64,000 bases of DNA from Nymphalis io (lineage: Eukaryota > Arthropoda > Insecta > Lepidoptera > Nymphalidae). The translations under genes were made by a program, and so were the position numbers. The stretch's first letter is position 1. Each line of letters opens with the position of its first letter. The stretch is from assembly GCF_905147045.1 (NCBI RefSeq), contig NC_065889.1, forward strand, positions 563,001 to 627,000. Reading direction: 5' to 3'. Shown here in pieces: positions 1 to 13,407 of this stretch. The notes under the pieces were generated by a model. That model was given only the letters and a program-made list of their open reading frames with translations, did no database searches and was not told the DNA's origin.

Positions 1-426
1 ATACATAGTTTCGTATAACGAAACGAAACTACAGAGTAATTCGACATATATAGATAAGCAAATAGATATAAATATTGATAAAAATTGCATAATTTTGGCG
101 GTATATTGGAGTTTATTTTACTGAAAATGTGATCATATTAAGTCGTCGATTAGGAATAAAACGTTAAATGGACTTGATTATAGTTAATTCAAGTAATCAA
201 GGCATCGGGTAGTCAAGCAAAAAACAGACTTATTACTTTACAATCATAATAGTAGTTCGGGTGACAGCTGACGCTGATGGTCGGCTTTAAAGTAAAACTA
301 ATCGTAAACAATGCTATTGTTTCGGTTCTCCCACAATCGGGGTCGCTTTTAATTATCCTTCTAGAAGAGCGTATCCATAAAACTTGAAAAAAGCGAATTA
401 AACACATTTACGATATCTATACAATT

Positions 427-768
427 TTCTGCTCCGCCGAAGAAGACCGGGGAGAAGAAAGAGGCGCTATGCGCTCCTTCTCCCTCTGCCGCAATAGGCG
501 TTGCCGAAAATGGGGGGTTCGCAGTACCCTGGTAATCCCCGCTAGAGAATGGAGGTCTACATAGACAGGCCGTCTGTCAGAGCGTCACGGTAGCAAGCGC
601 AAGTGATCCCGTAGCGCTCCTCGTTAAGACGGAAAGGCTACCGCTGGTTTTTTAGGGGGTATTACGATGTTCGGGGCGCATTCGGGCCTCGGACACCGGC
701 GAGCCCAACATACCCCACTGTTCCCATGGGGGAAAGGCGTATTGCGTTTTTCCAGCGTGAAAAAAAAA
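427..768 (+). mobile_element. LINE 3'-end fragment, 5'-truncated
   Basis: This ~340 bp GC-rich island in AT-rich DNA ends in an A-run (near 760-768). It has no long open frame. The composition, the A tail and the absence of the rest of an element fit a 5'-truncated non-LTR retrotransposon 3' end, perhaps R1-like. The clade is a guess from memory of lepidopteran elements, and no target-site duplication was identified. Confidence 0.5.
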
Positions 769-2418
769 TCTATATAATTTTAGAAAATTAGGTTATAATA
801 CCCGGCAATAAATATTGATATAAACATGATATTTTTGTTTTATTTTTCTACAATCTTAAGATTTATTTAAAAATTGGTGTATTTTATTCAATTACACAGA
901 AACCCATAAATGTTTTGACAGCCACTAATAGATACCGGACCGTTAGTGTTTTGTGCGACAGAGACAACGCTCTACAACGTCGAAGTTAGTCGATTGTCTC
1001 TTTTCAAAGGTCGATATGCAATGTTTATTGACACTATACTTCAATTCTTTTTATACAAAAAACTTCCTATAAGCATATACATAGATCACTTTAATAAAAT
1101 ATTTATCGTATTCTATGTGAAACAATTGCACACAGACAAACATGGTAACATGGGGAAACAAACACCTTTCTTTTTTGAAACCAGAACACGGCACAGCACA
1201 GTCTGATGGTAACAATTACCTGTCATCACGTAATCGCACAATATCTTAAACCAAGTGACCACTACGCTTTACACTCCTGATTTCAGAGGTAGGTGAAAAT
1301 TGCTGGATATTAAAATTGATGAGTTGACCTACTTACGGATTGCAAAATACCTGATTATACGCTATTATTGAAGCAACGCGAATGAGTTTAATTTGTTTGG
1401 GCATGTACTTGCTAATACAGGGAACAGTAGACAAATATGGTGGCCGCGTCTATTTATCGTTGCTCAAACCGATTATGAGATACAATACGTCAGATACGAG
1501 GGTTTTATTATTATGTATATAAGACATATATAAATGATATTTAAAAATATATAACGAAGATTATAGTATACATATATTTTTAAATTAATAATTAAGAGGT
1601 TAATTTTACATTTGAATATGTTTATTATACTTTAAAAGGATTTGGACTCAATTTTGCACAGAAAACGCGTGACGCAGACAAGATTTTTACGGTTGTCACA
1701 TGCGATTTCCATATGTCACAAATACGCAACAGTTACTACATATATTGTATATAATTAAATGATTATACATGTAATTGAGATGATAACACAGTAAGTTGAA
1801 ATCTATTTATTGTTTAATAAACCATCCTCAAACACATCTACCTTTGGAGCTGATAATAAGAGTAATCGGCTCGAATAATCCACTAAGGAGTTCTCATAGA
1901 TATAGTAAGCTATTGCATCTGAACCGTATTCACTTATACAGCAATTCTTCTTATTTTTAAGCGTTTTTTGCATGTTTATTATTTAGATTTAAATCTTTTA
2001 AGTTAATTGCAAATTCACACAATGAACGATTTTGTGTAATCTTGTAATATATGTTGCCTGAAAGTGGTCACTAAGTAATAACACCTAGACCTATTCTTTA
2101 TATGAATCTGTTATATATATTGTTACATAAGTATTACATAATGTGTGTAATAAGTAATAAATAAATGTTTTTTAAGATATAAAATCTTTCATATGATTAT
2201 TAAACATTAAGTGAAGAACGACTGCGCAATAAAACGTCGAAATAACTTAAGTTAATACATAATATTAATACTTTCAGCAGCATTTAACTCATTTTCAATA
2301 CTCAAGCATTTCTTATTAATATATTTCGTTTATGTAGTTTTTTTCTTTTAAAAATTATTTAAATGTTTTTTCAAGTGCAATTATTGTGATTTGTGATCTA
2401 TTACTATTTTTTATAACA

Positions 2419-2625
2419 AAGGTAGGAATACGGGCAATTGAGCCATCTTATGGTAAGTAACACCTTACTATTGGCGCTGTTAGAAATGTAAAATATTACT
2501 TACATCACCAATGCGCCACCAACCTTGGGAACTAACACGTTGCGTCCCTTGTGTCTGTTGTTAAACTAGCTCTTCAAACCGGAATACAACAATACTAAGA
2601 AAAGCTGCTTGGAAACAGAATATCT
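2419..2625 (-). mobile_element. Rep-1 retroposon, old truncated copy
   Basis: A diverged copy of the A-tailed Rep-1 family, recognised by the shared blocks CCACCAACCTTGGGAACTAA and TTCAAACCGGAA and by their order. The tail side is at the left and has lost its homopolymer. The copy stops at the equivalent of the GTAGAATATCT block, so the distal ~65 bp are missing. Confidence 0.7.
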
Positions 2626-2980
2626 AACGCCATCTGTTATAACAGTTATCAATTTAGTATCAAAGTTAATACTAAATATATGAATAAAATAAGTAATTTC
2701 ATAAGACAGTTGAGATACTAACAATATAATAAAACGGAACCTGTATCGTGTGTATGTATGTGTCCGTATATACCTACGCAGAATATTAAATACATGCTCA
2801 CATATATGGTAAGCTGTGTATGTGTGTATATTAGTGCGCTCTGTTGTCATTGACACGAATCAGGTTGTCGCACTGACTCAAGGAGCTCGGATAGATATTG
2901 TATGGTTAGCAAAAAAAAAAAAAATTAACGCATTGCGTTGTCTTTTTGTAAATAACAATTGGAATATTTTTTTAATTATC

Positions 2981-3275
2981 TTTTTTTTTTTTTTATATAG
3001 AATTGGAAGGCGGACGAGCATATGGGCCACCTGATGGTAAGTGGTCACCAACGCCCTTAGACATTGGCATTGTAAGAAATGTCAACCATCGCTTGCATAG
3101 CCAATGCGTCACCAACCTTGGGAACTAAGATTTTATATCTCTTGTGCCTGTAATTACACTGGCTCACTCACCCTTCAAACTAAAACACAACAATGTCAAG
3201 TACTGCTGTTTTGCGGTAGAATATCTGATGAGTGGGTGGTATCTACCCAGACTAGCTTGCACAAAGCCACCAGTA
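2981..3275 (-). mobile_element. Rep-1 retroposon, near full length
   Basis: Starts with a T-run (tail complement), continues with the shared GGAAGGCGGACGAGCATATG block and ends at CCACCAGTA, the conserved far end. About 290 bp. Open frames across it are incidental, because the same translated strings recur in every copy of the repeat. Confidence 0.85.
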
Positions 3276-4470
3276 GTTATGGCATTAGTTGTTCTATTTG
3301 GAACATTGGTGATATTTTATTTGCAACAATTGATTTAATAGTTATGCTATACTTATAATATTTTATATAAGTTTGTATAACACAATTAATTTTAAGAATA
3401 CAATTAACATAAAAAGGTGTTATTCGTGTAACAAGTGGGCACCCGCGAAATAATCATTATTTAATGACTAGTTGCTCTGTCCATTGATATCAACACTGTG
3501 TAATTAGGCAATATCAAAGAGATGTCAAGTATGGGTATTACGTATCATATCACTCACGTCTATAATTAAATTGGTTTATAATAACCTTAAATCGTTTGTT
3601 AAAGCATCAATAGATAAAGCTCTTTACACAGTACAAGAATATACAGAAATTAAAAAAGCGTTAAAAGATTCTTGCCGATTTTTCTCGGTAGAATTTACAT
3701 TCTGAATCAAGGCAGGTAGAATAAAAAAATAGATTTCGTTTATATATTACCTAATTGAGGTTATATAAGCGTTTGAATATAAGCACGATAGGAAAAAGCA
3801 GTATTTTGACAGTATTATAAGTTTAAAGTTCCCACTTTCTACTCACGTATACCTTCACGGGATTTCTTAATAAAGTATTAAAAACATACCAACTATTTTT
3901 CTTGCTTACGCTACTCGTTCGCGTAATTAGGCTAATATGTACGTGTTTCCGTCGACTGCGCCTTTACCACACGGTAGGTCAGGACAGTGATGTTATATAC
4001 ATATACAAAACAAATTCGTGTTCTCGGCTTTTGCTGCCACATAACCCTCATATCTTGAGACGAAGATATTATATTGAACTAGAATATAAGCCATGGATAC
4101 CATATACACTATGTGTAATACATAAAAATCATTGTATTTGCTCGGGAATTTGTATTGCCAATAATATTTTAGAAGATAATGTCAAGTAAATACATTATTT
4201 TGTCTGAATTTGAATAACAAGTGAACAAACAGACAAGTACCGTTTTATATAACACTTGTATATTACATAGTAATGGTCTAAGTGTACGCGTCGACAATAA
4301 TTGGGTCTTACGGAGCCTTTCTAAACACTAGAATTGAGATGTTCTACAATATAGTATCACAATAAAACAATCTGTGATAACCCAACGCCGCCCAATAAAA
4401 GAGGATTATGCTTTTACCTTATATGTATATATTTGACCTTGTTAATAATTAAGTGTAATGTAATGTAATG

Positions 4471-4590
4471 CACCAACCCGCATTGGAGCAGCGTGGTGGA
4501 ATAAGCTCCAAACCTTCTCCTCAAAATGAGGAGAGGAGGCCTTTAGCCCAGCAGTGGGACATTCACAGGCTGTTTCGGTTCGGTTCGGTA
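4471..4590 (+). mobile_element. Metulj-like SINE, 5'-truncated, with target-site duplication
   Basis: This is the 3' half of the tRNA-headed SINE: the CACCAACCCGCATTGGAGCA block through the GCCCAGCAGTGGGACATTCA block, with a TTCGG-type repeated tail. It is flanked by a 14-bp direct repeat TAATAATTAAGTGT at 4443-4456 and 4589-4602, a convincing target-site duplication. About 14 nt of GTAAT-repeat filler sit between the left duplication and the SINE body. Confidence 0.85.
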
Positions 4591-6313
4591 ATAATTAAGT
4601 GTTCAATTTCTAAAAAAAAAAGTATTCAATTTTTGTTTGACGTCAACATTTTTTTAAAAACAATTGCTGCGAGTTACAATTTATACGATTTCATGATAAC
4701 ACAAATAATGAAAGATTTTAAAAAATTTAAGTCGAAATTTAAAACGATATCTAAGAATTGAAACTTGCTTATTGATTGTTAAAACTCCATCACCAGCTAG
4801 GACTGACTTTATAGCAGTTAAGCTAATGACAAACACTCAGCGATATTATATTTCTTTATTTCCAACGGTCTGAAGCGATCATTCAGGTTGTACAATTTGG
4901 TTTTACCGAACTATCGATTACTTATCGGTAAGTAGAAGAAGTACATGAAAAGGTAGATAGAATGTATTGCAATGCACGTATTATGTGTGAGACTAATTTA
5001 ATTTAGGAGCGTCGTTATTAATGATATTTGAAATTATTTACAAAAATGTAGTTGTTTTTTTAAAATATGGTATACAGTTCTGCCAAATGAACAGAGGTTA
5101 TTCTGCCAATGTCACGTAGGATGATTAATATGTGTGGTCGACTAATATTTGATCAATTTCTAAGACACACATACATTTTCGTGTGTTTACATCAACGAAA
5201 TATTTTCCAGAAAACTTTTTTGTCACGTGTAGCGCTGACCTGTTACAGAATGCATTATATTGCTAGCTCTTTCATTCAATGTAGTCATAACTATGACGTT
5301 TTTAAGATCTCAGTTTGATTTTATAATAAAATTATTTGTCACAACGGAAATTCACTTTTGGGGATTTTTCGTAGTGACGAATTAAAATGGTCTTGTTTGG
5401 TAAATTATTTATAGTTTAATTACGTTGCTTTGTATAAACTATTACTGTCTGTACCTTTGTCTTTGATCATTTATTAAATGTATACATATATTTCAAATTA
5501 GTTTTTTTCATAATTTGTAATGTTAAGTTTGTTTTTTTTTTATTTATTTCATTGCGTATACTTACTTTAAATTTATAATGATAATTTAAAATATATGTAA
5601 TAATTAAATATATATACTTATCGATTGGAATGTATGTATATAAGTAGGCCATTGCACTTCATGAACAAACAACAAATACTATAGTGATAACGTACAGACA
5701 AACATCAGATAACAATTACACAAACCCGTACAGAAGTGCGAAATCATACAAATACATAATACATTCAAATACAAACCCTATTGTTACCGAAATAAGAACG
5801 AATATAACATTTGAAACGCGTTTAGAATACAAATATGTACAGTTCACCAATTCATTTAACTTTAAATATATACAATGAATTATAAGGCTTAGTACAATAG
5901 AAATAGCGATGAAAATTATTTGTACATAGAAACATGGTGGTCTGTTTATACATTTGCACGTGAGCGATCTCAGTCGGCACATGTCGTGCAATTTATTAAG
6001 TAACGAAGGACAATCTAGTGAAGTGCGTATTTACTTACTAAATTGAGTAAGGTCAGGCATCTAGTGGCTAGTAAGTATAAATACACATACCGACTTCTAA
6101 AAGAATGTATTATGAGCTCTGTACGAGGAAAAAGTTGGACTTATTTTGAAGAATGATTTTTTTTAATAAGATATTTAGACGTGAATGTATGTATGATTTT
6201 CAAAAATGATTTACTTGAATTGTATTCTTATACGTATAATCTATATTCTGAACGCTTTACATTTTGTACAATCCTGTAAAATGATAAAGTCTTTTAAAAG
6301 CCTAATTATATAA

Positions 6314-6365
6314 AAATTTAAATTATTAACTAAAATGATCAGATTTTAGTTAATAATTTAAATTT
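6314..6365. repeat. Perfect 23-bp inverted repeat with 6-nt loop
   Basis: The left arm 6314-6336 and right arm 6343-6365 are exact reverse complements, separated by GATCAG. The arms are AT-rich. It could be the core of a small foldback element or a cruciform-prone site. The arms are short for a typical microRNA precursor. Confidence 0.9.
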
Positions 6366-7065
6366 GTATAATAAATAAAAATATACGAACTATGGAAGTT
6401 GATCGATTTTTTGTTAAATGTACAAAATACAAAAAAAAACTGTACACGTTTTTTTATATACCGTAATATATTATTTGTAATTAGAAGAAGAAACTATACA
6501 CAAAAATTAAACAAACTTCTTACGTACACTACGGAAAAAACTGACGGAATTACTTACAGTTTAACGTAAACAAGTTAAGACCAGAAGATAACATTTCTAA
6601 AGTGATATCAAATTAAATTGTCGACGAAGAAGCCGTGGCTAACCAGACAGCTATAAGCCTAAGTAGTTACGTCTTCCATTCGCCTCCTTTTGTTTTGTAA
6701 TAATTTGTTCAAAGGAACATTATTACACGGCGGTTTGGCTCAACTCTTAACGACGCTCAAGGCGATACGCCCACAGACAAGATTTCGATCTATTTTCAGT
6801 TCTGATCCTCTTACAAACCTTCCAAATTGTTGATATTTAAACTGTCACCTGTCTGCGACTTTGCTTCTCTATAATTTGTACTTATTTTAATGATAAGTCA
6901 AGTAAGTCGAGAGACAGCAATGAGCTTGACGAATGTGCAACTACTAAGATTCATTATGTATCAGTTATATACCAATACACATTGCTGTTAGCGTATCGTA
7001 TACGCACTACATTCTTTCATGTCTAAATTATCTTTCTTTTATATGATTTATAGGTTAATTTTTGA

Positions 7066-7270
7066 ACAACATGGCCGAGTGGTTAGAAAAAGTAAATATT
7101 AACCGAAGATTACTGGTTCAAACCCACACAAGCACCAACAAGTTTTCGTTTGATTTGTGTTCAGTGTTGTGTTGGATATAATTCCGCATGTATCCACCAA
7201 CCCACATTGAAGCAGCGTGGCGGAATAAATAAGAGAAGAGACCTAAGCCCACCAATTTGACATTTACTTA
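7066..7270 (+). mobile_element. Metulj-like SINE, diverged
   Basis: The head ATGGCCGAGTGGTTAGAA and the B-box-like GGTTCAAACC are visible, followed by the CCACCAACCCACATTGAAGC block and the remains of the CCTAAGCCCA tail block. The middle is shortened and substituted, indicating an old copy. Confidence 0.7.
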
Positions 7271-9529
7271 TTTTAATCAAATTTAATATAATCTAGATGT
7301 TTACAATAAACATATCTGAAAGGAGTGCGTTAATGCATTTCAGTTGCGTTTGTTTCGTTGCTCTCACATCCTTGCAACACTCAAGGCGAGGGTACACACC
7401 AATTGTGTCGTCGGTAATGCAATATGCTCTATTTAGCACTAGGCTGTCTGATCTAACTAAAAGTAAATTTACCAAAAATATCTTTTTTTTTTGTGGATAA
7501 AGCACATCAAGTACGAAATATAACTATTTTACTTATTAACCATTAATGTATGTCCTTATTAGTTTAGTTCGTATTAGCTCTTTTTGTTATTGTTATGTTT
7601 CCTTGTTTTCATTTGTTAATAAAATAAGAACTCAATCATTGATTTTTCTTGTGATTATTTCAGAGTGAGTCATAGGACTCTATATTAGAACTTTGTTAAA
7701 TGTTTATACATATGAATCTTATACAGTATATTGTATTATGCAAGTTTAAACATTTAAAATTAAATGTTGAAACGTGTTTCTTATCTATGACATAATACGG
7801 AGATAGCAATAAAAATAAAAAGATTATTACTATCAAATATCATTGTAAAATGTGAAATTTTACCAAACAAATATAAAGTAATACTAAAAGTACAGGGAAA
7901 TATGAATATTATAAAAGTAGAGCAAACACTACACGTCACACGCACAAACACGCATACACCATCTCATGTGACATAACGATACGGTGGCAACAGTGCGCCC
8001 GCGCAGGAACCGGGTCACGGCTCACGCACACAAGTGCACGCATTCGACGGATTGCGGATGCATCGAAATTCTGAGTACGATGCTATTTGATGGAGGAAAA
8101 GAGAGGACGCTCACTCTTTCGTAATTTTGCGATATTTTGATGTTTGAAAAAAATTAAAATTCTATGACAATTTTTACGAAAATATATAATATTCGTTTAT
8201 TCCGGATCTATTTTGATATTATATAAAACAGTAATTACTCAATTCGTGATTTTTTAGGTTTAAACGCGTTGATATGCTATTTACTCAGCGGTATATGGTC
8301 TATAAAAAATTGATAGATTTCTAAAAAAAACAAAAGATTATTATTATTTTAAATACTGGATAACTAGAAACATATCTAATTAGTTTCGCGAGTTGCAATA
8401 ATAATTAAGAGAACCTTTTATATAAAGATCTATGCTCTTCATTATTTATCGTCTATTTTTAACGTTTCGAATAATTTAAACGGTTATTATTTACTGTTAA
8501 CAGGAGGACTGATTCCTTTTTCGCCCAGAGGATCGGAATTGCGATTCAAAGGGGTAACTGGTGTGCTGCTAGCCTTCTTGCCATCATTCCACGATGTCAC
8601 GATTTGTACAGTTGCTATTTTTAATTTTTATTTGTATATATTTAAGGGTTTAATGTAAATAATTCTTTTGTAAGGAATTAATAATTGATTCGTCGCGATC
8701 ATCGGTTAAGGTTTACTCGTTTCCACAAATAGACTATCTCGGATCCTTGAGAAAGAAAATCCAATATTAATAAAAAAAAATATCGCCAATGACGTATAAA
8801 ATTTAGCAGAATCCATATGATGAGTGATTGAATAGCGCGCGCTTCTACCAACTTCCTTTTCCACATTTCGTCACATTTATAAAATTTCCACTAAACGCCG
8901 CATACAGAGAACTAAGATATGACACGTTTAAATTAAGAATAAAAAAGAAAGAATACGTTTGAAGTGGCAACAAACAATTAATAAAGTGTTAGGTTATTAT
9001 TTATGTTATTCTTAAAACTAATTAATGTCCAAGTAGGTTTTACGCTATGACAAACCTTCGTGAGCGAATGTAAGTCACAAGTCATTACGGATTTAAATAT
9101 ATTATAAATTTTACAAACCTCAAGTAATCGATATAATATGAATATTTAAAACGTAAACTGTAAACTTACATCACACGAGTGCCAGATGCGCAAATTGTTT
9201 TTGGTCGAATTACGTTTTATTCAAACTAGTTTATACAAAACTAATTTTCGTCCGCGTGTTAAGAATAGGGGGATGGTGTTTGGTATAAAAAAAAACCTTA
9301 TAGCCTGTGTCCTTCCTGTGTTCAGTGGTTTGGCCATGAAAGCCTAACAGATGCAAAATTACTTCTGGATTTATAATATTAGTTTTGTGTATACACTATT
9401 GAGGGATATGATAACAGTTTAAATGTTAAAATATAAAAAAGTAGATGTATATGTTGATGTTCCTATGCCCATCTTATTTACAAGATATTTTATATAAACT
9501 TTACTTTATTTTTAATTTTCGTGGGACTG

Positions 9530-9782
9530 GGACAACTGAGCAAAAGACAGATTTCCTCTTGAAGAGAAGAGAAAGCTTTGACACATATTCCACGACGCTG
9601 CTCTAATAGAGGTTGGTGGACATATGTAGGTATTATTATGATGTTTCTTTACCACCAAGCACGAGATAAATTAGAAATACAAATTAAGTACATGATCAGT
9701 GCTCGAAGTGCTTGCCCGGGCTTGAATCCGCAGTCTTCGGTTATCATTCAAATGTTATAACCACTGAGCTAACTCGGTTTAT
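9530..9782 (-). mobile_element. Metulj-like SINE, diverged, minus orientation
   Basis: Read on the minus strand, the tRNA-like head (CCGAGTTAGCTCAGTGGTTA, then B box GGATTCAAGCCC) is at the right. The GTGCTTGGTGG block follows, and the degraded 3' part is at the left. The 60-codon frame across it on the plus strand is incidental. Confidence 0.7.
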
Positions 9783-9984
9783 ATCATCGTACATACAACG
9801 TAAACATTATGTATATTTTTTACACTATATGAGTAATCATTAACGAGACAAATATTTACATTTAATTGCAAATTACTAGTATTATATATGGCGGAGTACG
9901 TGATTAGATTGTCGAAGTAGTGAAAGAATCAAAACAAATAATTTGTTTACTATTTACGTTACATTGTTTCTACGATTGAGTCAT

Positions 9985-10292
9985 ATGATGTCCTCTTGAC
10001 AGATTTCGGACACGGTAGCCAATCTCAAGAGAGTTTAGCCAACTGCGCAGGACATCTTATAGTACACAAGTGCGTAAACACAGGTGCACTCTCTATTCCC
10101 TTACTCTCATAACCCGATAAGGCGGCAATCTGACACTACCGGAAAGAGTTCAGGCGCAGAACCGTTTACGTGCTTTCCAAGGCATACACTTCCGACTTTC
10201 CATATAACTTTTTATTAGAACGACTTGGACTTTGAAGCCAAGACCTCGGGATCTGCGGCTTTATATCTAGCCTCTAGACCAACGAGGCAATC
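9985..10292 (-). mobile_element. tRNA-headed SINE, second family, near full length
   Basis: On the minus strand it starts with GCCTCGTTGGTCTAGAGGCT (A-box-like head). It continues through a CGCAGATCCCGAGGTCTTGG block and ends in the AGAGTG...CTGCGCAGTTGGCTAAACTC region and a TGTCCGAAATCTGTC-like tail. The same modules recur at 11655-11960, 46695-46850 and 59056-59178, which defines the family within this window. Confidence 0.75.
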
Positions 10293-11654
10293 AATTAATT
10301 ATAACAACTAAATGAGATAGAAATTCCCTGTTCTTATTTTTAAGGTAAGACTTAATCGTGTATCGTTTTTAGTTGACTATGTTATTTGTTTGAGTAAGTA
10401 CGTAAGTTGTGTAAGTGAATAAGTACTAAGAAATTTTGAGCAAACTCAAACTTAGTTTAACAAAACGATCGTGAAGCACCAGAAAATAATATTGGACATT
10501 GATTATATTAATTATAATATTTAAAAAATACACGCATCAAAATAGCGTATCACCGTAATTCCATTTTTAGAAACTTCACTTGAGATACACAGTTTCTTAC
10601 AGAATAGCATCACTGGGTAGTCCTGTAAGACAGTTGAAATTAGGTTTATTGAATACATTGTTACACCCTTGTACAATCCAACAATACAAATGTTATTGAG
10701 TTCTAGATGTGATTTAAAAAAATTCAAATTGATATCTATCGTCAAAATAGATATAATAAAAATATTACGTCCTATTTTATTTGTGTTATAAGTTCCAATT
10801 TTAAATTAAAGAAAAAATTTATTAACTATATAACGTGAGTTTTTGTTCTTTCCTTTGTTTCTCACATCACAAAAATAATTCATATACACGGAATGTTTAT
10901 ATTGCATTTCGTTACTAGGAACAGCGACGCCCGGCTGGTTGTAGTAGGTATATATTTATAATATTATTTGATAATAAAACTGTTACGTCTATAAATAAAA
11001 GTTGAACGCACATCCTGAGCACAACGAGGAAAATAATCGATTGATTTATAAGTTTACGTTGTTATGTATGCGTTACCGAGTACGTCAATTATATGAAATA
11101 TATTTTTTTAATTAATTATTTATTGCGTATGTTTACTAGGTTTCTTTGCTTGTTATGTCATATAAAAGTATTGAAAAAATACACTGGGGTTACAATGGGT
11201 TTATTTTTGCACGATTAACTCACTCATATTTGCGTTGAGACGAACTAACAATATGGGTGGAATCAATTCAAATTCCGTTACTTGCAATGCTGCAAACAGC
11301 TTGGTGGAATAAACACAAAACCTTTACTTATTAAGAGCAGATCTTTGTCTACGATTTTAATATTTTCAAGTTGATTAATTCTCAAAATAATTATTGTTAA
11401 AAACCTATTTCAAAACTGTTGTTTTTATTAGAATTGATAACACAGTGAGTATATTATTTGTTACAGACAGACCAACATAGATCTATAGTAAAAAACTATA
11501 TATTTTAATAAAAACAAGTCGTAAAAATAAAAAGTATTTTTTTAACATTTCATTTAGACAACGATTCGGTACCTGCGGCCCACGCATCGTCTAATAAAAC
11601 GTTTGTAAATTTTTGGAACACAGTAAACGATGTAGTACTTTTATATTTAAAATT

Positions 11655-11960
11655 GCTTTGTTGGTTTAGTCAGGTCCTGTCAGTCAGTCAGTCAGTCAGT
11701 CAGTCAGTCAGGTCCTGGGTTCAAGCATTGCTGCGAACCAATAAGAGTTTTATATCAACAGATTTCAGAAAGTGTGTACAATATCGCGTCTCAGTATGGT
11801 CGTACATGTGTTCGTATCGGATTTGCCGTCCCATCGGATTTTGAGAGTGCAATGCGTAGTGTGCACAAGGGTCAAATGTCCAGCGCAGTTGACTAGTGTC
11901 CCATGAAAATGGCCGCCGTGGTAAATTGGTCAGGAGAATATCGTTATCATAGTTTACATT
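11655..11960 (+). mobile_element. Second-family tRNA SINE with CAGT expansion in its head
   Basis: Matches the 9985-10292 SINE in module order: GGTCCTGGGTTCAAGC head, GGATTTTGAGAGTG block, CCAGCGCAGTTGACTAG block and ATGGCCGCCGTGG...GGTCAGGAGAATATC tail. A tetranucleotide expansion interrupts the head at 11681-11710. Confidence 0.7.
11681..11710. repeat. (CAGT)n microsatellite
   Basis: About 7.5 uninterrupted copies of CAGT. It is bracketed by the same 11-mer GTCAGGTCCTG at 11669-11679 and 11707-11717. Confidence 0.95.
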
Positions 11961-12449
11961 ATAACAGATAAGCGTCTACCAATTTTGGTTCAACCACGAC
12001 ACATATGGACATGAAGTAGATTGTAATTAACGTAGGGCCAAAACATAATTGCGTCAGTAACAGAATGAGGTCGATATGACGGTGTCACCTTGACACGATG
12101 GCCCATATATTGTATCTCAGATGTTAGCGCGAATTGTTCAGTACTAGGAAATTGAATTTATTAGGAAAACGTAATTTGCAGATTTTTCCTTTGTACCGTT
12201 ATACTGCAAAGTTTTATCAATACTGTTACATCTTGCTTCTAACAGCTTCGCTTTTTTTTTGACGTCTCGATGTATTTTATTTGTCACTTAAATGTAAAAT
12301 AACGACTCGTTAAACATAGGGCGTTTATTATTCGGGCATAAGTCCAAGAACTATTTACTAACCAAATAAATATTTTAATGTAAATCTAGCAAAGTGGGCG
12401 GTTTAAGAGTTTGGTATTCATAGTGAATCTAATATTTGAAAACGTCACA

Positions 12450-12452
<3 letters not shown>

Positions 12453-12480
<28 letters not shown>
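12453..12480. repeat. (TA)14 microsatellite
   Basis: An uninterrupted TA run in an AT-rich region. Confidence 0.95.
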
Positions 12481-12483
<3 letters not shown>

Positions 12484-13393
12484 TAATTATTAAATAAATA
12501 TAATTATATGTTTTACAAAATTGTATATTTTTTTGTAATTACGTAGATTTCGTATGATATTTTTTGTTTTAGTTTCGTTTTAAGTTTTGAAAATCGGCAC
12601 CCACAGTATCCGCGATCTTGATGCCTTTCTCCCTCGGGGTTCAGTAAGTGGTTTAAGTGGCGGTAAATACAAACGAGTAGATTGCCTAATATAAGTGCCA
12701 CAGATAAAGTTTTTTTTTAAGTCAACTTTTTTAACATATTTCGTTCTAAATATTATATATTTTAATTTCGGTAGAACTTTATAAATTATTTTAAATAAGG
12801 AAAATAACAATTTAACCGTATTTAGTCCGTACCGTAGATGTGAATTCGACTTAATTTATGTCTCCAGTAGCATGTAAAATACATATGTTAAGCCGTGTGT
12901 CCAAATTTCTTTGACAAAAAACCCTAACAAAACTTTTTAACTGTCTTCCTATTATAAAGTTTTAATGTAAAAACTATACAATACCCTTATTATTCAACCT
13001 ATTACGTTTTATGAATTGTTTTGAATCTGCATAGTAGTACTTAATGAGAAACAAATACTTGATAGAAGAAATTTTATGTGTCATAGAACTGACAAATAAA
13101 ATTTTTATTGTTATGTACAATAAATAATAAAAAAATATTTCACTCAAAACATGAAGTTAACATGGAATCATGAATATTTTTATGTATTTTAAATAATTTT
13201 CATAAAATCTTTTAAGCAGTGTATACGGTACTAGTTAGCGAGTATTCTCAACTGCCATTAATGTAAAGAGGTTTATTATCGAAATAAACCGATAGTTAAG
13301 AGGACAGGCAGTTAAAATGCACTATTAGATAGAGATTAGCAACACAGAGAAAGCTATATTAGCCTTGAAAGGCTTTCTCTTCCGCCCGCGGGG

Positions 13394-13407
13394 GGCGCCA
13401 CTAGCGG
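13394..13407. promoter_or_regulatory. CTCF/insulator-like motif
   Basis: The sequence GGCGCCACTAGCGG sits in an isolated GC patch of otherwise AT-rich DNA. It resembles the insect CTCF core (GCGCCACCTAGTGG type). This is motif resemblance only. Confidence 0.35.

Noticed and set aside
12513..12810. Two overlapping minus-strand frames left of Eip74EF, tested as possible next exons
   Set aside because: Neither resembles E74 or an ETS domain and no matching phase-1 acceptor was seen. Probably a repeat fragment.
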